A stretch of DNA of 64,000 bases from Oasisia sp. SBJ-2009 (GCA_964017155.1 OZ024863.1:45831864-45895863); one strand, 5' to 3'. Counted from the stretch's first letter, positions 13,211-26,212 are shown. A program made the numbers and translations. The notes: generated by a model not told the origin, from the sequence alone.

Positions 13211-15822
13211 TGCAATTGCAATTCGTTACTATATAAAGATATATTGTTTTATGGTAACCAATACTCTAGAAATGTTACTGATGTCTAAAATGTCTTCCAG
13301 AATAACTTCCGCGTCTGCAGCGATCCGAGAATAAAACTACTAATTACTGTATATAACTGTATCTCTGAGAACTGCGTGTAGCCAGAATAGAACAAGTCGA
13401 TGGGAGATTAGCTCACGTAATGGGACAAGGGTGTTGGTCGCGTCCGATTGTTCTGCTATTTCGCTGGTTTTCGTGCCCATATTAACTAGCTTACACCCAC
13501 GGAGAAGCAGAACTAGGTCATTGGTTGTCAGCAGTATAACACATAACTTTAGCACATTCCGATGATCATTACATTTTAATTAATGTCAATTATAGCATTG
13601 CATACAACATATAGTATATGAAACATTGCTCCTGTGGTCCGCGTTCACAGTTTTAACTTCTAGATAATGTTTGCTAATTGTTTTAGTAAGGCTGCTGTAT
13701 CCTAGGATATAAGCATACCATCGTACTGGTTAATCAGTTTTAAATCTTAGACGTATCCCTTCGCATCCGGCGACCGAAATGGTGTGTTGTGTCAACTCTA
13801 AATCAATGGTAGATACTTGTTTGTCTCGTGTTGAGACAACTTATCAAATGCACATAAATATGACATCACAACTTTGCATGGATGTTACAATTATTAAATT
13901 CTATTTTACTGATCGTCCATGTTAAGTTGTGATGTCAACAAGAATTCGTGTTCCAAATTCCAAGATGGCTGACATTTTCAAGATGGCTACGATTTACAGT
14001 AGAGTAGTGAATAAAGATATGTACGTGTCGAATAATGCTACTGTATTGATGTTACCGTGCCCATTAATATAAGCTGTACATCGTTTACAATGTATTTTGA
14101 TGCATCTATTTACGCTGTGGTACACACCACACGACGAACATTTGACATCGATAAGGATGTATTTCTCCGGAAGTTAAGTAATGAGCCGGAAACAGTGTTA
14201 TCAAGTGACGCATCAAATTACGGCATCATCTCTGCGGACAAGATGGCAGCCTCTTCAGTTTGTGTGACTGTTCTAGCTGCTGTTCGAGAGAAGGTGATTA
14301 AATTCGTCATTCGATTATAAGTACACAGTATACGTCATAGGTTCCTGCATCTACGGTTGCCTTGATTAAGCTACGCAGCGGATGGAACAATTATACAGTA
14401 TAGATTTTTTTTAATGAGTGATTTTGACGAAGGGTGGTCTTTAGCCACGGTTATCAATGTGCCAATATTGCCAGCTGCTCATTCTGATGTCGTCACATGT
14501 AATCGTACAGCAGTTGTAAGAATGCTTATGTACGAACTGGAATATGCACCTGCAACGTACGTGCGTGCGTGCGTAGGTGCTTGCTTACGTGCGTGTGTGT
14601 ATGCTGGCCTTACAAAGAAGCGTGTCTGTCAAAATGTTGCGACATGCGGACGCCTACAATTGAAGACGCAATTATCGGGACAGAATTGAATAACCTGAAA
14701 CATAGCAGTTATGATACAATAGTGGCTGTAAGTGTGTCACGATACATGGCGAGACTCCGCGCTACTGGAGCCGATTGGCGACAGGAAACACCTAACGACG
14801 TATGACAGTTGTGGTTTCCGACTGCTGAAAATAAACTAAAGCAATTGGGGAAATTGTGTTAGTAATTATTAGTTATGATAGATTTACGTAAAGGTAAAGG
14901 CTTGCCCCTCCATGCGGACGCCCATGATTCTAAACTATAGTCATCAGCTCGGTTTGTGTTACATCATACTAGGAAAATCAGGTCATAAATATATTGTGTT
15001 AGGCCTATTATTTTCCTATCTTAACTGTCCGATTTAATATTGAGTTTACCACGCTGTCATAGACAGTGTAGCGATTTACGTAGCGCAGATAGTATGAACT
15101 ATTTTAGGCCGTATGTATCTTTTACGGTATTTGCATTTTACATTGCTGTACGTTATGATTTCACAGTAGTTCATTAAGCACTTAGTCTCTATCTGACAAG
15201 TAGTGTGTATACACGCATAATCATAACATATTATATACATTTCCCCCAAAATAAGTTATACTGCGCGAAAGATATTATTCTTCATTACTTGCAAAGATCT
15301 CGAAACACAAGTAGACCTAGCCGCCATGGCAACCACCATAATATATATAAATATAAAAATTGAATTAAAATGCATGATTTCCGTGATCATTCTTACCGGC
15401 AGTGTCATACAGCTTCTGCTTGTAACAAATCCTTTGAAAAATATAACTATGAACACAATTTGGGGACATCCCGATTATTACAACCAGAAATTAAACGAAG
15501 TCCTATATTTCTTGCTTCCAAGTGCCCCCTATCTCGTTTCCAATCGACCCGAGACAGTTACTAGGCACCCACTAATTCGTGCAAACACAACCAACCCGGG
15601 TCAAGGGAGAGGCCCAGGCGTAGCATGCCTCCTGGGTCGAGGAACGAATCAACTGTGAGCCCTACGCCTATTTAGCGTTAAGATGCGTCTAATAACTCGT
15701 GTTTATTTAGGCCAGTTCTGCATCTCCCTGTGCGACGCTTATTCTCGCACCAGTGCCCCGGAGGTTCTACTTCGTTACTTGTCTCGGTCGTCTGCTGCGA
15801 GACCGTAAAGACGCGATGCACA
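13209..15822. other. no gene recognised
   Basis: Unique AT-rich DNA. Several 60-110-codon ORFs (14057-14320, 14414-14689, 15326-15658) lack domains and overlap in other frames. I cannot support any as coding. Confidence 0.45.
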
Positions 15823-15884
15823 GCGCGCGCCAAACTGTCGTTTTCCCGCGCGCGCCAAAAGGCAGATTTCCCGCGCGCGCCAAA
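15823..15884. promoter_or_regulatory. three tandem palindromic E2F-like sites
   Basis: Three copies of a TTTCCCGCGCGCGCCAAA-type palindrome lie in 62 bases. They are GCGCGCGCCAAA (15823-15834, right half only), TTTTCCCGCGCGCGCCAAAA (15841-15860) and TTTCCCGCGCGCGCCAAA (15867-15884). Each full copy contains TTTCCCGC and its inverse GCGCCAAA, two overlapping E2F/DP consensus sites (TTTSSCGC). The surroundings are CpG-rich (15740-16140). A cell-cycle promoter is inferred, but no downstream gene was recognised. Confidence 0.5.
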
Positions 15885-16354
15885 TGGTCGGTTTCGCCGG
15901 TCGTAATAAGCCAAACTAAATTAATAACGACGGCCATTTGCTGTGTCAACGGCCGTTCAGGTCAGTGGACGCCCGTCACGTCTGCTTGTTATGAAGTGGT
16001 CTATATCGTCTACCTATATATAAGCCACGTAGTTTATTATTCTGTGCGGATTCGGCGATTTTCGCCAAGGGACGCCGTTGCAATACGTTGCCTGTGACCG
16101 AGTGGGCGGAGGAACGACTACATCTGAAACTACGTGCAAGAGGGAACTAAGGACACGGACTTGGTCTTTGGAAATGTCCGTCTTCTCTGAAGACGGCAGT
16201 GAACGTTATTCGAAGAAACGTTGTTTAACTGATATTTCATCACGCCTTTGTCTCGTTTCGTCGTTTTGTAGGGCTCTTTTCCTCTCGCATTTTTGTTCTC
16301 TTGTTATATCTTTCTCAACTCCCTTTATTCGTTTTACCTTTTTCTTGCGTTTTT

Positions 16355-16838
16355 CCGTCCGTCCGTCCGTCCGTCCGTCCGTCCGTCCGTCCGTCCGTCC
16401 GTCCGTCCGTCCGTCCGTCCGTCCGTCCGTCCGTCCGTCCGTCCGTCCGTCCGTCCGTCCGTCCGTCCGTCCGTCCGTCCGTCCGTCCGTCCGTCCGTCC
16501 GTCCGTCCGTCCGTCCGTCCGTCCGTCCGTCCGTCCGTCCGTCCGTCCGTCCGTCCGCCCGCCCGCCCGCCCGCCCGCCCGCCCGCCCGCCCGCCCGCCC
16601 GCCCGCCCGCCCGCCCGCCCGCCCGCCCGCCCGCCCGCCCGCCCGCCCGCCCGCCCGCCCGCCCGCCCGCCCGCCCGCCCGCCCGCCCGCCCGCCCGCCC
16701 GCCCGCCCGCCCGCCCGCCCGCCCGCCCGCCCGCCCGCCCGCCCGCCCGCCCGCCCGCCCGCCCGCCCGCCCGCCCGCCCGCCCGCCCGCCCGCCCGCCC
16801 GCCCGCCCGCCCGCCCGCCCGCCCGCCCGCCCGCCCGT
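16355..16838. repeat. (CCGT)~50 switching to (CCGC)~70
   Basis: About 200 bases of perfect CCGT tetramers change at about 16557 to about 280 bases of perfect CCGC tetramers, with one CCGT returning at the right edge. The second block is 100% GC, with CCC runs every 4 bases, so the minus strand is a strong G-quadruplex candidate. ORFs of 170-385 codons across it (SVRP and ARPP repeats) are artefacts. Confidence 0.98.
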
Positions 16839-18480
16839 CCGCCCCTCACTCCCTCCCTCCTCTCTTTCTCTCTCTTACTCAGAGAAATACCTCTCTGTTA
16901 CGTTTTTGTCGAGTGTACCATTTGATGGAACGTTATTACACGATCAATTATGCTCTTGTGGCAACTTGCATTCGTTACAATTAGCCATGTCTTCTCCCTG
17001 TGCGCTGCACCGGTTTATATTAAACGCACTACTTACGTTATTGCATTCAATTCACTTACTCAATCCCGTTCTTGTCCCAGAAGACATGTACGACTTTCAC
17101 AAGAGCACATTTGTGGTTTTTCGCTGTTTCCTTTGGCCACGTCTACTTTTCCCGTCTGGTGTCGATGGTTGTTCAGCAAAACATGTCCAAACCATCTCTG
17201 TCTCCGTCTCTTGCCGTGTGTTACTACTAGTGTAGTATTGCTTTTGCGCTGCATCCTTTTCCATGGAGATTTTGTTACATCAAACTATACTTACGTTCTC
17301 CACGAAATAGCTACTTGGGTTCTTGAAGGTGAAACGCTTGCGTTTATCATTCGTATCGCTCTAAAACGTACATCATTGGAGTTCGTTTATCAGTTTTTAT
17401 TCAAAATGGATGTGTTTAGGTTTTCATTTGATTCAAAATATGGATGTCTTTAGGTTTTCAATACCACCCAAACATGTCAAACAGTTTTATATAATACTGC
17501 TTTTCTTGAAAGCAACACTCGTATTTCAGTGTGACATCCAGCAAGGCTTTGTACGTGAGCAACACGTGCGAATGGGTTATTCATCACACGTATTTAAATA
17601 CATCAGATATTGATGTTACTGAAGATTATAGTTGGAATTACTCCTACAAACAGAGACTCTAGTGTACTAATGAATTTGTAAAAAAGAATTGAAAAAAGAA
17701 CGGTGTATTTATTACAATAATTTCACCTAAACACAGTTCACACAACAACTAATAACTAATGACATTTTGAAAAGAGTATATTGCTCAGCGACAAAGAATT
17801 TGGTAATTTGATAATACATAGAGGTAATAGGCAGGCGATAGTTTAAAGTATGTAGGCCTACGTGTCATGCATGACACGTGACAACTCTGCTAAAGCAAGA
17901 ATCCTGTCGTTATCCTGTCTCAGCCCAACGTTATGAATACGTTTACCGGTCATGTAATAACGCGGTACATGAAACTGTAATGTCTGCGGGAAGATGATTC
18001 GACTTGTCACGACTGTCGTATTCTTTACATGTAATTTCCGGTGTAGCCGGCCGAATGTAGTCCATTGCTGAGAATGATTATGTATTTATGAACTGCGTTC
18101 GCAAAAAAAACAATGACCAACTTGCTATGCCTGTTCGACCCTTGACTAGATTTTGACCATCGCTAGAAGTTTTGCCGTGCCAGAAGTGCATTTTCGTATT
18201 ACTGTTGCTGTTGGTTTGATTGCTTAGCAAATTAAATAATTGCCAATTTAAGTACTGTTATATTTATTTTGTATATTCCAACAATTTAAATGTAACCGGA
18301 TCGGTTTATTGTCACACATATTTTTTTTTTAAACATCGTTTACTTCGAGGGATTTATCTAGGATTTGATCAATGGGGCGCAATCTCTCATCGCCGCTACT
18401 GAGGTTTGTCAAAAACCTCCAATTGCACACCTTGAGGCCCACTAAACCCCCCAATTAACTCGTTTGAGAATAAAATGGAG
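16839..18480. other. no gene recognised; one perfect palindrome
   Basis: Ordinary AT-rich DNA. A perfect 20-base palindrome, ACGTGTCATGCATGACACGT, lies at 17860-17879 and overlaps a CACGTG E-box (17875-17880). Nothing else is supported. Confidence 0.45.
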
Positions 18481-19110
18481 GCTATCACCTCTTGGATCCG
18501 CAAGATAGATCCAACGAAACAGTTGCGCTAGTTAATGCAAAACGGGAAAGCATACGACTCTGAACCCACGCCAGCATTGGATAACTTGGCCTGGTCCGCC
18601 GGTCAAAGAACGACGGACACATTTTCATCCGCCAGGTGGCGCCTGCTACGACGGACGGATGACGCAACGCCGAACTCGCCGAGCGCTGCCAATTTGAGCA
18701 GCTTATGCGAGCAGCACTTTCACACGCGTTAAACTGAATGACCCGCCGATTGCGCGCAAAAACGTTTCCACGCGTCATTCGCGGCAGGCAGCCTTACCGG
18801 GAAAGTCGACGTCGCTTGAAGAATTGCTCGTGAAAAACTGCAAAGCTCGGCGCGACGTTATCAGTCTTGATTCCGCCGCGGCTGCCAGGCCGTGGCCACG
18901 GGTATTCCATCTGGACATCAGCTGATTGATGGACATCGAGTGCAGAAGAAGCGCCTGTCTGCGGTCACGTGTCTTACTCTTTCGTGTCGGTCGGCGGGGG
19001 TTCGTTGCGGTGTTCAGATGGTCGAGTCTTAAAAGCTTAGTCTGATTTCAGATCAGGTCGTTAACGTAACTCGACGTGAACAAACGCGAAGAGTGAAGTG
19101 CACTCGTTCT
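18481..19110. promoter_or_regulatory. CpG-rich region, candidate promoter
   Basis: GC and CpG rise sharply relative to the flanks (18520-19090), with ORFs of 65 and 97 codons on opposite strands that are probably compositional. No TATA box or recognisable exon. Confidence 0.3.
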
Positions 19111-19156
19111 GTTACACGGGTTTACAGAGAAGTTGTCCGTACGTTGTTATAATAAC

Positions 19157-19446
<290 letters not shown>

Positions 19447-19448
<2 letters not shown>

Positions 19449-21071
19449 GTATATGTATACATGTGTATGTATGTGTGCTATTTCTTTTTATAATATACGG
19501 ACAGCCGAAATGACAAGTGAGTTTACTGACCATTTTTATTGTATTAATTCAGTTGTCATAGTTGTCAGTTGTCAGTTCATATTGCGTTGTTGAAGTTCTG
19601 ATATTCAAATAGTTTCATTTGGAACAACAAACTAGAGGAAAATTGCTTATGTGATAACTGCATGAAATATTTATCTGGCAGATATGCCGCCCTGTTAATG
19701 TCATTCATGCAAATCATATAAATACTAATTAGTTAACGTGAGGTTTATAATACGTATTTATGTGCACATGCACGTTTTCCTGTACCGATCACATTTCTGG
19801 GCAATAATCTTCATCAAACTCGTCATGTCCTAGGCAGAGACGACGAAGCAGACACACTCAGATCCTTTCTTGATATGGTTTCCACACGCACATACAAAAT
19901 AGATGACATAGATGACTTCATAAAATGGGTTGAAAGACAACAGAGGAGAACAGGCTTTTGATGAAAGTCTAAAGTAAATCACTAAACCGCTACATAAACA
20001 ACATATTCGTATGCTGTGACGTCAACGTTAGATCCGCTAATGGGCGTCGAATGGTTGCGGGTCTCGCGCGTAACACTAAACACATTTCACTCGAAGTCGC
20101 TTCCAGAAACTCAAAACGAGGCTGGCGTAGCCGCAAGTCCTCATTTAAAGGGAAATTCTGGTGTGAACGAGTGCATTTCTGACATATTTAAAAGGATCAC
20201 CATACCAGAGGTAGATGTAGTCTACGATGTGCCGACGAGACTAATAAATATCCAGGTAATAAATATAGAATTAGCAGTAATATGTCAATTGATATTTAGA
20301 AGCTTGCTCGAAAAGCCATTCACGCGTACGTACACTGGGACACACGTAGGACTACGATTCTACGACACGCACTCGTCAGAACAAAGATGACGTCAACGGT
20401 GGCTGTAAATCCTGCGTTGAAGTACTCGTTCGATGGCTAAATGCCTGTTTACACTAACATCGAGTTGGCCAACGAGTCCATGTAAAAGAGTCTTATCTCT
20501 TGTGTGAGCTGGAGAGTGACGTCGCCATCGCTTGTTACGTCACTAACTATTACGTGGACATGAGAGCGATGTCGTTAGCTAATGTATGGGAAAGAGGGTG
20601 ACTTCGTAAATTCTGTTTTGTGTATTTTACTTTCCATTGCTGTTCGATGGAAATCATACTATTATGTGAAACCACATTAGATTTAGCTGCAATTATAACC
20701 AATCCTTTCCGATGGATGAATAATTTAACTACATATTATGCTATTTACACTTTCTCAGCATTCCTTAAATGACCTCATGTCGCAATTCTTTAATTATTAT
20801 TATACCTTGTTTTTTTTAGACAAATCCGCCTAAATCTGATTTCGTTCCTATCTGATGTAAGATTTTTTAATATTGGCTCTTTCCGTAAAACACCACTGCG
20901 AATAAGTCAGCGACTAGTTGAATGACCTGCAATCTTGTGAAATATCTTATGCAGTGGTGCCTTCCTTAATCACTTAACCAACATGTAGTAGTAAAAGTAG
21001 TCGAATAAATTCACATGTCACACTAAAAAGCTTTTTTTAATTAGTTTTAATTAATGTACGCCCAAACAATG
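19447..21071. other. no gene recognised; one open frame noted
   Basis: A frame open for about 75 codons on the plus strand (about 19735-19962) encodes, near its end, RSFLDMVSTRTYKIDDIDDF and then stops. It has no ATG and no clear acceptor, so I do not call it a gene. TTAAAGGGAAA at 20148 resembles a TTAA-type transposon end, but no partner was found. Confidence 0.35.
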
Positions 21072-21292
21072 ACGTGCTGCAGTTGGCGGTTCCACGTGGA
21101 GGTCGGCTATTGACCTTACCTTCACAGAACAGATACAACACCGCAATTAATGTACGTCCACTGAAAGAGCTCTTATAAAAACGTTTTATTTATTTCAGTG
21201 GACATACATTAATTGCGGTGTTATGTCTGTTCTGTGAAGTTAAGGTCAATGCGAATAGCCGACCGCCAGATGGAACCACCAACTGCTGCACG
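21072..21292. mobile_element. fold-back (inverted-repeat) element, 221 bp
   Basis: Two arms of about 95 bases (21072-21166 and 21194-21292) are inverted copies with a few mismatches. Shared words include CACCGCAATTAATGTA, TTCACAGAACAGA and GTCGGCTATT. The loop is an AT-rich stretch of about 27 bases. There is no coding capacity. The arrangement fits a MITE or fold-back transposon; I could not define a target-site duplication. Confidence 0.85.
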
Positions 21293-21712
21293 TTCTCACC
21301 TGTCGACGGGGGTGTTTCAAACCATTAGTCACATTCTGCCGAGCACACATTGGCGTCTTCAGCAATTTTGGCGGAGAAGTCGCTTTTCTTTGCTATAAAT
21401 ATTCCTCTGGGAACTTTCAGCCACATGGCAAATAATGCTTGAAGCACAATTATGCCCGACTGTCAATAGAAAATACTCATTTTAGTTTAATGACATGGAG
21501 CAACGTAGAATGAACGCATTTGTCGATGGTTCCCCGGGATTTATAAGTGGGCTGAAATAAAGCTGATGAAGAGATTATGTGTAGGTTTAATGCAAGGGAT
21601 GTGTTAACACTAACAAACATTAACCATCACTAGCTATACAGCATGATAAAACGTCAGTGATCACGTGCCTGTACAAGAACGAGAACTACAACATCGCACG
21701 GTCTGGTAAGTC

Positions 21713-22091
21713 GCCCTCGCGCGCCAGGGGTCGCTGCGGCTGATTACGTCAGTACCATCTTTTCTCTATCCATGGCATATCCCTTTCAAAAATCAACTTC
21801 AGCCAATGAATTCGTTCACGAGGAGAATGGTCGGCTTCCGGTCATGTGATATAATATATTTAGGGTGATTTCAGCCACACGCTGCAATGTGTATATGGAC
21901 GTACATGGGTAATGCGTATGCGTATTGGGATTCCCACCAGTCGTGTTCACTGTACACATGCATCCATCTTCAAATTGGGCGGGTGTTTGCGCTCACGCAG
22001 AAGTGACTGGCGAAGTCAATTGCAAAAATTGTATAGTTCGACACCGCTCATTCCCCAACATTACAGAGACGATCAGCCAGGGGTATTAGCG
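21713..22091 (+). repeat. left arm of long inverted duplication
   Basis: This arm matches the reverse complement of 24028-24420 imperfectly along its length. Conserved blocks in order are CCCTCGCGC, GTCGCTGCGG, TTACGTCA (21744-21751), CAGCCAAT, ATGTGATATAAT, GATTTCAGCCACACGCTG, and a coding-like tail whose frame gives WDSHQSC and later ETISQGY. The order CRE, CCAAT box, TATA-like box, then possible coding looks like a duplicated promoter and first exon. Confidence 0.8.
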
Positions 22092-22165
22092 TAGCACAAC
22101 GACCCCGGGGATAGTAGCGTAGAGCAGCGACCCCTGGGGTAGTAGCGCAGCGCAACGACCCCTGG
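22089..22165. repeat. three-copy 27-bp tandem repeat
   Basis: Three imperfect units of GTAGCGTAGCRCAACGACCC type lie directly inside the left arm of the long inverted duplication. The right arm has only a trace of one unit. Confidence 0.8.
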
Positions 22166-22524
22166 CTTGCAATGATGCGGCAAATGTCCGAGAACCGGTA
22201 CTTCCGTTAATTACATCGTCCGTTTCAACCAATGCCAAGGATGAATGATGACCATTTGGTCCGGTGTGCATAGTTCTGGTTGTGCAATCTGTATGCACAC
22301 TGTCACGCTACTTCCGTGTTGTAACAGTTCCCTTCAGCGTCCGGAGTCATTCTTAAGATTTCCCAGAGGTCCTTCCCAACAACTTGCGTTGACACCGTCC
22401 GATTCTCATTTATTTTACTGTTTTTCCCCGCGTGTGTGCTTAGACGAATGTGCCACTTGAAGCGGATGAACAATCGGTGCGTGTGTCATGATGTTGTCCA
22501 GCACCATAAACTTTAATTTATATA

Positions 22525-22739
<215 letters not shown>

Positions 22740-22869
22740 TGTGTGTGTATATATTATCTGTTTGGCAATTGTGCGCATGCATTTGATTTACATGGACATA
22801 CTCAGGTGATTTTCTCTTTGCCTGGAAACAACTTAAAATTTCGCACTGACTAGCTAAGGAATGTAAAGG

Positions 22870-23165
22870 TAAGCTTTTTATAGCGCCATACCTAATCCTC
22901 AGGATCGCTCAAGCGTTTTACATTTTACTACCTGGCAGAATTGTTCATCCGAACACCACGTCGGCTTCTCTGGGAAGCATCCAGCTACGCTGCAATCAAT
23001 GGGGGGAACTATTCGTACACAAATATCCACCACTGTTTATAGCCAAGTACTCATTCATATGGAGTACTGTAGAGTGAAACATCGTGTGTAAGGTTTAACA
23101 CGGCAACACGGGATTCAAACTCTTAGTCGAGAGTTCGACGCTCTAACCACCGCGTCACGGCGCTT
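22870..23165 (-). mobile_element. tRNA-derived SINE copy 2, most complete tail
   Basis: Read on the minus strand it has a tRNA-like head (GCGGTGGTTAGAGCG, then AGTTTGAATCCCG), a body with ACAGTGGTGGATATTTGTG and GGCTTCTCTGGGAAGC-type sequence, and a tail AACGCTTGAGCGATCCTGAG ending at GGCGCTATA. This copy shows best that the tail belongs to the same element as the head. Confidence 0.8.
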
Positions 23166-23864
23166 CTAAATGGCAATATACAGTGAATTATAACATGCAA
23201 CATTCCCGTTTGGAAATTACTTGTTTTTATTTTCTTCCTTTTGTGTTGTATATACAGCTGTAGATATTGTATAACTTAGTTCGGTTATCAAAAGCATACG
23301 TACATAATAAACATTAATTATTATTATACACGTAAACGTGTGAATTAACCCAGAAAGAATGGATCCGTCTGACGGCTTCAGGCAGTGACACTACGTAAGG
23401 GTTGGATAACCAAAGCATATTGGTCACCACACTATCTTCTCGGTGAAGTTACGCAACCGAGCGAAAGTCGATTAAGCAAGTCTAAATAACCAAATGTACA
23501 CCTCTGTATTACATAACACAACAAACTAATTTCAACACACTCGGCAGTGATAATTCTTTAGGTATAACGAATTTCAAAGTTGTAAAATTCCATACCAGGC
23601 GCAATACAGAAATTACTTCCCCACATCCCGCTGCAAATTCGATGGTCTTCACGAATCATTTATGATGAGAATTGATCTCAGCATGTCTCATCAGCCAACA
23701 TGTTCCGTACTGAACGTGGACATTGGGGGAATTTAAAGCAGCCGACCGTTCAGTGCAACTTTTCTGTTGGGACCTGAACGCGTACATTACGTTGGTGTCA
23801 CTCTGACGCTCGTAACGTTCAACACTACGCGGTAATGTAAATCATCATTGCTTCGACGGACATC

Positions 23865-24204
23865 CTACGATGGAATATTCGTGCGTTGACTTGATAGCAG
23901 TTCACACCGTTTGAACTTATGTCTCACCAAACCAGGCGTAGAATAAAGTAGGCCTACAAATTGTCTTGGTAGACGATCTTTCTGGTGACGTCTTACTCGC
24001 ATGCTTGGCGTCGTTGCGTTGCTGTATATACCCCTGGCTGATCGTCTCCGCAAACTGTGGGAGTGAGTGGAGTCGAAATATAAAATTAAAGCAGTTCACT
24101 TCGTCAGACACTACTGCGTCATAGGTATGAACAGCGAAAATACCCGCGGCAATTTTAAGACGGAAACACGACTGGTGTGAATCCCAACATAATAACCCAT
24201 TCAC
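23865..24204 (-). CDS. possible short coding region in right arm
   Basis: A frame of about 95 codons (23917-24204) contains WDSHQSC and ETISQGYIQQ. These peptides are kept in the left arm of the duplication, where the corresponding frame ends ETISQGY-stop. The frame starts at a GTG just after an in-frame TAG, so a normal start is missing. Partial conservation in the same register hints at past coding, but nucleotide similarity across the non-coding part of the arms explains it as well. No known domain. Confidence 0.2.
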
Positions 24205-24420
24205 GTCCTAAGCATGGCATGTAACACGAACAGCGTGTGGCTGAAATCATCCAAAATTATATCACATGGCGAAGGCCACCCACACTACTCGTAGGCGATT
24301 TAATTGGCTGAGATTTTAAAAGGAGTTTGTCAAAGTAGTGTGGGATGTACCAGGGGTAGAGTGAAGGCTGGTATTGTCTATTGACGTAACCCGCCGCAGC
24401 GACACCTGAGGCGCGAGGGT
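24028..24420 (-). repeat. right arm of long inverted duplication
   Basis: This is the minus-strand partner of 21713-22091. It keeps the CRE-like TTACGTCA (24382-24389 as TGACGTAA), CAGCCAAT, ATGTGATATAAT and GATTTCAGCCACACGCTG in the same order. Between the arms lie about 1.9 kb holding a microsatellite and a SINE, either of which may have inserted later. Confidence 0.8.
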
Positions 24421-25983
24421 GGGTCGAATGTTTCACAGTATATGCGGAACGACGTAAATGTAAGTGCTGATGTGGCTGCCTTGACAACAAAAGTCCGTTT
24501 TCACGAACAATTTGTATCCGACTTTTTATACTCACCTGTCTAGACATGGCAATTGCGAGGTATTGCGCCAATCCCCATCTGAGATTTGTTGAAAGGTCAA
24601 AACGAGTCCCGCAGCTGTTGGGCGCGGCGCTCGCTGATTGGCTACTCTCTGAAAACGTGTTCCAATTCTACGACAGTGACATTGAACCCGTTATGTAATC
24701 TCACGAAGATTTTTTTTATGCGTGTATTCGGCTATATTTGTGTCGACATAATCAGAGTCGTAAAAATTGCAGAAGTGGCAGTACATTTTGCGAAGACAAT
24801 TACTTCTGCAAATTGTTTAATATTATTATGTGCCTTCTTCTTTTTCAAATGATCTTTTTCGTAAATCACTTTAGACAATATCGTAATTTATTCAAAAGCA
24901 TCACTCCTTCCCTTTTATTTCATATCACGCAGAAGAATATCATATCTTAACTTTTTAACCGGCTACATTGGGTGGTGATAAAAAATAACCATCAAAATAT
25001 GTTTCACTTCGGCGCTGAAACGCAAAACGAACAGTGGCCTACAAACACAGAATACGCCGTAATTTAATTCTCGGAGAATCAGTCCATTAACCGTAGCAAA
25101 CAGGCAGCATTCGCCGTTCGACCTGAAGTAGTAATGCATGTGTAAGGGGAAAGGAGTTCGACTTTCTGTTGAACGAGTCGACCCCACGTTAAATCTACGG
25201 CTTCGCCGCACCGGAGTCACTTAGCTTCACAGAAACTGCATTTAACTTCGTTTTGCGGTAACCGCATAAAAGGTTGGCAACACGTGTTCGTCGCGGAAGA
25301 AGTGCTTTGATGCGGTACAAGTTAACTCGTATGAACAGACGGCGTGGTATTTGATGAAACAAAGGCTTCGATTTTTTATCCACGTGTCCGGTCTCGTTTG
25401 GCTGTTGACAGTAGTGTAGCGACTTAGTGCATATATGTGACCGGGAAACTGCTTTTGCGGTGTATATGTTTTGTGGATATAACATCATACTATCGTTACT
25501 CTAAAGTGTTCGATGACAAGATAATAAACTTTCCAACCTTCCCGGATTTCCCCGGCGTCTTCCGGATTTCCCCGGATTCTCCCGATCTTTGTGTGAATCT
25601 TCAAAAACCAAATCTTCCAAATGTTCTCTTCAAATTTCAAGCAGCCAACAGCACACTTCCCCTTTCCTAGCCCAAACCAACAAAACGGAACAGTTGCTTC
25701 CTACAACATATCTTCAAAGCACCCCTTCAACAAGACTGACGCAAAATACAACTGGACAACTGGTTGAGGCTCATGAAAAATATGACCTAATTTGAAAATT
25801 TGGCAAGTATATTAAAGTGTGAAAGTGTACATTCGATAGTAAATTGAGCTATCGTTAGATGTTGACCTATTGGCAATAAAAATTGTTCGTAAACCGATCA
25901 GGTGATTTATTTTGTCACATAAAAATGTGTCTTTTCAATTTCGTTTTTATAATTTTCCAATAATTTTCAACATTTGCTCGTAG
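24421..25983. other. no gene recognised
   Basis: Mixed DNA with several 60-100-codon ORFs and no recognisable domain. A CCGGATTTCCCCGG-like short repeat is at 25541-25580. Confidence 0.4.
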
Positions 25984-26111
25984 ACACATCTTTGGGGAAT
26001 CACCATCTGGGGAATCAACGATTTATATGCCACGTACCGGCGCTATCGCTAAGCTTTACGCCAACTCAGGTCACCAAGTTGAACCACATGATGTAGACTT
26101 CAAATGTACAG
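25984..26111 (+). CDS. possible internal exon
   Basis: A 128-base segment is bounded by TTTGCTCGTAG and CAG|GTAAAA. One frame is open throughout (starting in phase 2, ending in phase 1) and encodes HIFGESPSGESTIYMPRTGA, then AKLYANSGHQVEPHDVDFKC. The composition is protein-like and it is flanked by AT-rich DNA. I recognise no family and found no partner exon. Confidence 0.3.
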
Positions 26112-26212
26112 GTAAAACATTATATAATATGTCAGAGGAAATCAAGTCATAGATAAATGTCAAAACTGTAAACATCGCGTTCTTTGTCTTTATACCATAT
26201 ATGCAATCTGGT

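Noticed and set aside
16078..17235. 385-codon plus-strand ORF with SVRP and ARPP repeats
   Set aside because: It is carried by the CCGT/CCGC array; the parts outside the array have no domain and other frames are equally open.
19735..19962. Open frame of about 75 codons ending DDFIKWVERQQRRTGF
   Set aside because: No start codon, no convincing acceptor and no family match; a vague resemblance to death-fold helices is too weak to call.
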